Part shown: piece by piece, positions 58,895-64,000 of the stretch
Position numbering within the stretch: position 1 is the stretch's first letter
How the letters are laid out: each line of letters begins with the position of its first letter
Assembly (NCBI RefSeq): GCF_002799245.1
Contig: NZ_NEQV01000003.1
Coordinates: forward strand, 62,001 to 126,000
Reading direction: 5' to 3'
Length of the DNA: 64,000 bases
Source of the DNA: Stenotrophomonas maltophilia
GTDB lineage: Bacteria > Pseudomonadota > Gammaproteobacteria > Xanthomonadales > Xanthomonadaceae
Made by a program: the position numbers and the translations under genes
The notes under the pieces: model-generated
What the model was told of the DNA's origin: nothing
The model's database searches: none
The model's input: only the letters and a program-made list of their open reading frames with translations

Positions 58895-60091
58895 ATGCAC
58901 GCACGTCCCGTCGTTCCCGGCTTGCCGGCGCTGGTGTTGGCTGCCCTGATCGGCACCATGGCGGTGATGTCCTTCGTCGCCGTGATCGGTCCGGTGGTCC
59001 GCATGCTCGGTCTGTCCGAGTGGCATGCCGGATTGTCGGTCACCGCCGCAGGCGTGTTGTGGATGCTGGCCGCGCGCCCCTGGGGCCAGCTCAGCGACCG
59101 GATCGGTCGCAAGCGCGTGCTGATGCTGGCGATGAGCGCGTACACCGTGATCTACATCGCGCTGGCGGTGTTCATCGACGTCGCCCTGCAGGCGGTGCCG
59201 CCGGTGCTGGTGTCGGTGCTGGTGCTGGTCGGTGCTCGCGGCCTGATCGGCCTGTTCTACGCAGCGGTGCCGCCCACGGCCGCTGCCCTGATCGCCGACA
59301 AGGCACCGACCGGCCAGCGCGCCCGCTTCCTGGCGCGTCTCGGCAGCGCCAATGCACTGGGCATGGTGCTGGGGCCCGCCGCGGCCGGCTGGCTGGCCTA
59401 TACCAATCTCTCGCTGGCGCTGTACGTGGCCGCGTTGCTGCCGTTGCTGGCACTGGCACTGCTGGCCTGGCGCCTGCCCGCCACGCCGCCGGTGGCAGGT
59501 GCATCGGCGCAGCGCCGGGCGCCGATGAGCCGTCTCGACGCCCGTCTGCGCCTGCCGCAGCTGGCAGCGTTCATCGCGATGGTTTCGGTGACCATCGCGC
59601 AGGTGACCGTCGGCTTCTTCGCGATTGATCGCCTGGGCCTGGATGCCGCCGCTGGCGCGCGCATGGCCGGCATCGCGCTGACCGCGGTCGGCGTCGGCCT
59701 GATCCTGGCGCAGGCGCTGGTGATGAAGCTGGATGTACACCCGCGGCGCTGGATCATGCTCGGCGCCCTCATTTCCGGCATCGGCTTTGCCTCGGTGGCA
59801 GGCGTGCAGCAGGCCTGGCAGCTGCCTGCGGCCTACGCGCTGGCCGCGTTCGGCATGGGCTTCGTATTCCCTTCGTTCCAGGCGCTGGCCGCCGACGCGG
59901 TGGAGGCACACGAACAGGGCGCCGCCGCCGGTACCGTCGCTGCTGCGCAGGGACTGGGCATGGTGGCCGGGCCGATGCTCGGCACGCTGTTGTATCGCGG
60001 CGGGCCCAGCCTGCCTTACCTGCTGGTCGGTGCACTGCTGCTGTTGCTGTGCGTGCTGGCCGCAGCGCATCGGATGAAGGAGACCCCATGA
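58895..60091 (+). CDS. entS: MFS transporter, probable catecholate siderophore exporter (EntS-like)
   Basis: 398 aa, twelve helices, from the ATG at 58895 (MHARPVVPGLPALVLAAL). The MFS loop motif GQLSDRIGRKRVLM lies at about 68-81. It overlaps entC by 4 bases and leads the siderophore operon, the place of the exporter in the operon described for S. maltophilia. Exporter of the catecholate product is the simplest role. Confidence 0.8.
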   Translation: MHARPVVPGLPALVLAALIGTMAVMSFVAVIGPVVRMLGLSEWHAGLSVTAAGVLWMLAARPWGQLSDRIGRKRVLMLAMSAYTVIYIALAVFIDVALQAVPPVLVSVLVLVGARGLIGLFYAAVPPTAAALIADKAPTGQRARFLARLGSANALGMVLGPAAAGWLAYTNLSLALYVAALLPLLALALLAWRLPATPPVAGASAQRRAPMSRLDARLRLPQLAAFIAMVSVTIAQVTVGFFAIDRLGLDAAAGARMAGIALTAVGVGLILAQALVMKLDVHPRRWIMLGALISGIGFASVAGVQQAWQLPAAYALAAFGMGFVFPSFQALAADAVEAHEQGAAAGTVAAAQGLGMVAGPMLGTLLYRGGPSLPYLLVGALLLLLCVLAAAHRMKETP

Positions 60092-61281
60092 ACGATTCCC
60101 TGATGCCGGGCGCGTGGTCAGAGGCTGCGCCAGCGCCGCTGGACAGCGCCGACGACGCGTCGCTGTTCCTGCTGCAGCATGCCGGCCAGCATGTGCACGC
60201 ACGCGGCTGCCGCGCCGCGCTGCCAGCCGGTGCGCTGGCGACGTTGGCAGAGCGCGTGGCGACCTTCTTCGCGCAGCAGCGCGGTGGGCCGGGCCTGCTG
60301 GTCGGTGCGGTGCCGTTCGAACCGCGTGCCGACGACGCGCTGTACCAGCCCGAGCGCCTGCTGCCGGCCCTGCCGTTGCAGCCACAGGCCGCGCCGGCGC
60401 TGGATGGCGCCCTGCAGGCCGAGCCTGCGCCGCGGGCCTACGCGGCATCGGTGGCTGCTGCGGTGCAGGCACTGCGCGCGCCCGAACTGAACCTTCAGAA
60501 GGTGGTGCTGGCGCGCAGCCTGCTGGCACGCACGCGGCAATCACTTTCCCCGGAGGTGCTGCTGGCGCGCCTGGGTGCTGATCCATCGGTGGCCACCTAT
60601 GCGGTGCCGCTGCCTGTCGAGCTGGGCCAGGCGCCGGCCTGGCTGGTGGGGGCGACGCCGGAACTGCTGCTGCGCAAGCGCGGCGCCGGGCTGTTGTCGC
60701 ATCCACTGGCGGGCTCCGCGCGGCGCAGTGCCGATGCCGCCGAGGACGAGCATGCCGCGCAGGCGCTGCTGGCCTCGAACAAGGACCACGACGAACACCG
60801 CCATGTGGTCGAGGCCATCGTCGACGGCCTGGCGCCGTACTGCAGCCACGTCGACGCACAGCCGCGCCCGGTGCTGCATGCCACCGCCAGCATGTGGCAT
60901 CTGGGCACCCGCATCCATGCCACGCTGAAGGATCCGCAGACTTCTGCCGCCGAGCTGCTGGCGCAGCTGCACCCCACGCCGGCCGTATGCGGAACACCGA
61001 TGCTGGCGGCATTGCAGCGTATCCGCGAGCTGGAACCGGTGCCGCGTGGCTTCTATGCCGGCGCCGTGGGTTGGCTGGACGCGCAGGGCGACGGCGACTG
61101 GTACGTGGCGATCCGCTGCGCGCGCCTGCAGGGCACGCAGCTGCGCCTGTACGCCGGCGCCGGCATCGTCGCCGAGTCGCAGCCCGAGGCCGAGGTGGCC
61201 GAAACCGCAGCGAAGTTCGCTGCCCTGTTGAACGCGCTGGGTGTCCATGAATCCGCGCCCGCCATCGAGCCTGCAGCATGA
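60088..61281 (+). CDS. entC: Isochorismate synthase
   Basis: 397 aa, ATG at 60088 overlapping the exporter stop. Chorismate-binding domain: [55 protein letters not shown], then [31 protein letters not shown] and [15 protein letters not shown]. Mg-dependent isomerisation of chorismate to isochorismate, the first step to 2,3-dihydroxybenzoate (DHB). Confidence 0.92.
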   Translation: MNDSLMPGAWSEAAPAPLDSADDASLFLLQHAGQHVHARGCRAALPAGALATLAERVATFFAQQRGGPGLLVGAVPFEPRADDALYQPERLLPALPLQPQAAPALDGALQAEPAPRAYAASVAAAVQALRAPELNLQKVVLARSLLARTRQSLSPEVLLARLGADPSVATYAVPLPVELGQAPAWLVGATPELLLRKRGAGLLSHPLAGSARRSADAAEDEHAAQALLASNKDHDEHRHVVEAIVDGLAPYCSHVDAQPRPVLHATASMWHLGTRIHATLKDPQTSAAELLAQLHPTPAVCGTPMLAALQRIRELEPVPRGFYAGAVGWLDAQGDGDWYVAIRCARLQGTQLRLYAGAGIVAESQPEAEVAETAAKFAALLNALGVHESAPAIEPAA

Positions 61282-62930
61282 ATACCTCCGCTGATTCCTC
61301 ACGCCTGCCACTGCAGCAGGTGTGGCCCGATGAGTGGGTGGCGCGCTATCGCCAGGCCGGTCACTGGCGCGGTGAGACCTTCCCGGCGTTCCTGCGCGAG
61401 CGGGCGGAACGTTTCGCCGATGACATCGCCGTGGTCGCCGGTGACGTGCGCCTGAGTTATGCGCAGCTGTGGCACGAGGCCGGGCGGATCGGTGCCGGCC
61501 TGCTGGCGCTCGGCCTGCAGCCGGGGGAGCGGGTGCTGGTGCAGCTGGGCAACACGGCAGGCTTCATCAGCACGGTCTGCGGACTGTTCCGCGCCGGGTT
61601 GGTGCCGGTGTACGCGTTGCCCGCGCACCGCATCACCGAGCTGGTGCATTTCGCCAACAAGGCCGAAGCCAGTGCCTACGTCACCACCGGGCTGCACGAT
61701 GGTTTCGACCATCGCGGGCTGGCGCGGGCGCTGCAGGCCGAGGTGCCGGCAGTACGCCATGTGGTCATCGATGGCGATGCCGGGGAGTTCATCGCGCTGG
61801 AGGCGCTGCAGGGCGACCGCAGCCAGCTGCCGCCCGATCCGGACCCGCAGTCGGTGGCGTTCCTGCAGATTTCCGGAGGCAGTACCGGGCTGTCCAAGCT
61901 GATTCCGCGTACCCACGACGACTACATCTACTCGTTCCGCGCCAGCAATGACATCTGCGGCATCGACCGCGACAGCGTCTATCTGGTCGCGCTGCCGGCC
62001 GCGCATAATTTCCCGATGAGCTCGCCGGGCTTCTTCGGCGCGCTGTACGCCGGTGCCCGCGTGGTGCTCAGCCCCGGCCCCGGCCCGGACGCGGCATTCC
62101 CGCTGATCGCCCGCGAACGGGTGACCTGCTGCGGCCTGGTGCCGCCGCTGGCATTGCTGTGGGCGCAGGCCGCCGCCACGAGCAGGCATGACCTGTCCAG
62201 CCTGCAGGTGCTGCAGGTGGGCGGGGCCAAGCTGGTACCGGAAGCGGCACGGCGGGTGATCGACGGCCTTGGCTGCACGTTGCAGCAGGTGTTCGGCATG
62301 GCCGAAGGCCTGGTCAACTACACACGGTTGGATGACGCCGAAGCGCTGATCGTGGCCTGCCAGGGCCGGCCGATCAGCCCGGATGACGAGGTGCGCGTGG
62401 TCGATGACCACGATCGGCCGGTGGCCGAAGGCGAGGTGGGGCATCTGCTGACCCGTGGCCCGTACACCATCCGTGGCTACCACAACGATGCGGTGGCCAA
62501 CGCGCGTTCGTTCACCGACGACGGCTTCTATCGCACCGGCGACCGTGTGCAGCAGCTGCCCGGAGGCTACCTGGTGGTGCAGGGCCGCGCCGGTGACCAC
62601 ATCAACCGTGCCGGCGAGAAGATCTCCGCCGAAGAGATCGAAGACCATCTGCTGGCGCATCCCGGCGTGTTTGATGCTGCCGTGGTCTCCATTCCCGACG
62701 AGTACCTGGGTGAGCGCAGCTGCGCGTTCGTGATCGCGCAGGGCGAACCGTTCAAGGCACCGGCACTGAAGTCCTGGATGCGCGGGCGCGGACTGGCCGC
62801 GTTCAAGGTGCCCGACCAGGTCGTATTCGTCGATAGTTTCAATACCACGGCGGTCGGCAAGATCAGCCGCCGCGAACTGCGCGCACAGTTGCGTGCGCGT
62901 CATCTGCAACAGACAGGAGGAACGCGCTGA
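61278..62930 (+). CDS. entE: 2,3-Dihydroxybenzoate-AMP ligase
   Basis: 550 aa stand-alone adenylation enzyme. A3-type motif [20 protein letters not shown] (about 197-216); aryl-acid pocket region [14 protein letters not shown] with Asn; and late motifs [33 protein letters not shown]. It activates DHB and loads it on the aryl carrier protein. Overlaps entC by 4 bases. Confidence 0.93.
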   Translation: MNTSADSSRLPLQQVWPDEWVARYRQAGHWRGETFPAFLRERAERFADDIAVVAGDVRLSYAQLWHEAGRIGAGLLALGLQPGERVLVQLGNTAGFISTVCGLFRAGLVPVYALPAHRITELVHFANKAEASAYVTTGLHDGFDHRGLARALQAEVPAVRHVVIDGDAGEFIALEALQGDRSQLPPDPDPQSVAFLQISGGSTGLSKLIPRTHDDYIYSFRASNDICGIDRDSVYLVALPAAHNFPMSSPGFFGALYAGARVVLSPGPGPDAAFPLIARERVTCCGLVPPLALLWAQAAATSRHDLSSLQVLQVGGAKLVPEAARRVIDGLGCTLQQVFGMAEGLVNYTRLDDAEALIVACQGRPISPDDEVRVVDDHDRPVAEGEVGHLLTRGPYTIRGYHNDAVANARSFTDDGFYRTGDRVQQLPGGYLVVQGRAGDHINRAGEKISAEEIEDHLLAHPGVFDAAVVSIPDEYLGERSCAFVIAQGEPFKAPALKSWMRGRGLAAFKVPDQVVFVDSFNTTAVGKISRRELRAQLRARHLQQTGGTR

Positions 62931-63562
62931 TGGCGCTGCCCCGTATCACCGATTACCCCTTGCCGACCGCCGCCGAGCTGCCGCAGGCCCGCGGCCCGTG
63001 GCGCCCGCAGCGCGATCGCATCGCGCTGCTGGTGCACGACATGCAGCGCTACTTCCTGGCTGCCTTCGACGCCGGCAGCTCACCGTTGCGGCCTGCGGTG
63101 GACAACATCGTGCGCCTGCTGGCGCACTGCCGCGCGCAGGGCATTCCGGTGTTCTACACCGCCCAGCACGGTGACCAGGACCGCCGCGACCGTGGCCTGC
63201 AGGCCGACCTGTGGGGTCCGGGCATGCGCCGCAGCGCCGACCATGAACCGATCATCGAGGCGCTGGCACCGCAGCCGGGCGAGCATGTGCTGGTGAAGCA
63301 CCGCTACAGCGCGTTCCAGCGCAGCAACCTGGAGACGCTGATGCGGGTGCGTGGACGCGACCAGCTGCTGGTGACGGGGGTGTACGCGCACATCGGCTGC
63401 ACCGCGACCCTGGTGGAGGCCTTCCAGCGTGACATCGAGGCCTTCATTGCCGCCGATGCGGTGGCCGACTTCTCGCGCGCCGACCACGATCAGGCGCTGC
63501 ACTGGATCGCGCGCACCAGCGGCGTGCCGATGACCACCGACCAGCTGCTGGAGGTGCTGTGA
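62930..63562 (+). CDS. entB: Isochorismatase (EntB isochorismatase domain only)
   Basis: 210 aa. Isochorismatase fold with LLVHDMQRYFLAAF (Asp), VLVKHRYSAFQRSNLE (Lys) and VTGVYAHIGCTATLVEAFQRDIEAFIAADAVADF; here the usual nucleophile Cys position is Gly-Cys, as in siderophore isochorismatases. The aryl carrier domain fused in E. coli EntB is absent and is encoded next. Overlaps entE by one base. Confidence 0.9.
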   Translation: MALPRITDYPLPTAAELPQARGPWRPQRDRIALLVHDMQRYFLAAFDAGSSPLRPAVDNIVRLLAHCRAQGIPVFYTAQHGDQDRRDRGLQADLWGPGMRRSADHEPIIEALAPQPGEHVLVKHRYSAFQRSNLETLMRVRGRDQLLVTGVYAHIGCTATLVEAFQRDIEAFIAADAVADFSRADHDQALHWIARTSGVPMTTDQLLEVL

Positions 63563-63819
63563 TGGCTGCCACGGGTGAGATGCTGGATCTGGAGCGGATG
63601 CGTGCCGACGTGGCGCGCGTTCTTGAGTGCACGCCGGCCGAGATCGGCGATGATGACAACCTGATCGACCTGGACCTGGACTCGATGCGCATGCTCGGCC
63701 TGGTCCTGGCCTGGGGCAATACCGGCCTGCCGCTGGAGTTCTCGCAGCTGGCCGAGCACACCACGTTGCGCCAGTGGTGGGGCGTGGTGCAGAAGCTGCA
63801 GTCCGCGCAGGACGCATGA
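63562..63819 (+). CDS. Stand-alone aryl carrier protein
   Basis: 85 aa from the ATG at 63562. DLDSMRMLGLVLAWGN contains the phosphopantetheine Ser (DSM, about residue 40), with typical four-helix carrier pattern. Carries DHB from EntE to the NRPS, a job done by the C-terminus of EntB in enterobactin makers; this is the split gene reported as entB' in S. maltophilia. Confidence 0.88.
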   Translation: MAATGEMLDLERMRADVARVLECTPAEIGDDDNLIDLDLDSMRMLGLVLAWGNTGLPLEFSQLAEHTTLRQWWGVVQKLQSAQDA

Positions 63820-64000
63820 ACACCGTCGCGCTGGCCACGCCGGTGGCGTTGACCGAGGCCCAGGCTGGACTGTGGTTCGCACAGCGGCTGGCACCGGACA
63901 ATCCGTCCTTCAATACCGCGCATGCGGTGTGGATCGACGGTGCGCTGGATGTGGCCGCGTTCACCGCAGCGGCAGACCAGGCTGCGGGCGAGGCGCAGGC
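63816..64000 (+). CDS. entF: Non-ribosomal peptide synthetase, start of condensation domain (partial)
   Basis: The first 61 codons are inside the window. VALTEAQAGLWFAQRLAPDN is the C1 motif (TxAQxGLW) of an NRPS condensation domain. ATG overlaps the carrier stop (ATGA). Expected to be the EntF-type enzyme that joins DHB to an amino acid. The amino acid and domain order cannot be read here. Confidence 0.85.
   Translation, partial: MNTVALATPVALTEAQAGLWFAQRLAPDNPSFNTAHAVWIDGALDVAAFTAAADQAAGEAQ

Noticed and set aside
58376..61279. 967-codon open frame antisense to the siderophore operon
   Set aside because: Low-complexity Arg/Gln/His product that crosses four real genes. No start signal or family.
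1..64000. tRNA, rRNA, IS transposase or prophage genes
   Set aside because: None recognised on either strand; composition and gene order look like ordinary chromosome apart from the repeat arrays.

Overview
The window is about 66-67% GC, with very dense coding, short overlaps inside operons, and many short palindromes beginning GTAG (the SMAG/REP elements described from Stenotrophomonas maltophilia). Gene content (EntC-type catecholate siderophore operon, many TonB-dependent receptors, tad pilus, BetT, MntH/MntR) fits a chromosomal segment of a Stenotrophomonas sp., probably the S. maltophilia complex. I saw no rRNA, tRNA, CRISPR array, prophage or IS transposase.

Layout. 1-7,970 (minus strand): a Flp/Tad pilus operon, flp-tadV-tadE-rcpC-rcpA-tadZ-tadA-tadB-tadC, entering from the right and running off the left edge; an AraC-type regulator diverges from it. 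9,879-16,490 (plus): a very large trimeric autotransporter adhesin, whose frame is broken by one missing base in a glycine-rich repeat, followed by a BamE/OmpA-type lipoprotein. 16.6-26 kb: a small unknown protein, a methyltransferase/MerR pair, MgtC-like protein, ClC channel, Fur-boxed TonB receptor, M14-type peptidase, and a LysR regulator divergent from an MdtJI-type SMR pair. 26-30.6 kb: an iron cell-surface signalling unit (FecI-FecR-STN TonB receptor) behind a Fur box. 30.7-37.3 kb: VOC protein, BetT-type BCCT carrier, a large TonB receptor, a quinone oxidoreductase. 37.4-42 kb: nrdA-nrdB with a flavodoxin and a thioredoxin. 42-48.5 kb: mntH and mntR enclosed by two SMAG arrays, then a periplasmic thioredoxin and a TonB receptor. 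48.7-51.7 kb: TetR regulator divergent from an oxidoreductase/desaturase pair (DesT-DesC-DesB arrangement). 51.7-53.3 kb: Mn superoxide dismutase, flavin reductase and a TPR protein behind a SoxR-like box. 53.4-58.7 kb: assorted metabolic and regulatory genes. 58.9-64 kb: catecholate siderophore operon (exporter, EntC, EntE, EntB, carrier protein, start of the NRPS), cut by the right edge.

The strongest new signal is a manganese block. The mntH promoter and the promoter of a TonB-dependent receptor 4 kb away carry the same 18-bp palindrome, ATATAGC-N4-GCTATA(T/G), and mntR lies between them. This predicts an outer-membrane manganese receptor co-transcribed with a periplasmic thioredoxin. The block adjoins an RNR operon that has its own flavodoxin and thioredoxin, which raises the possibility of a manganese-maturated RNR.
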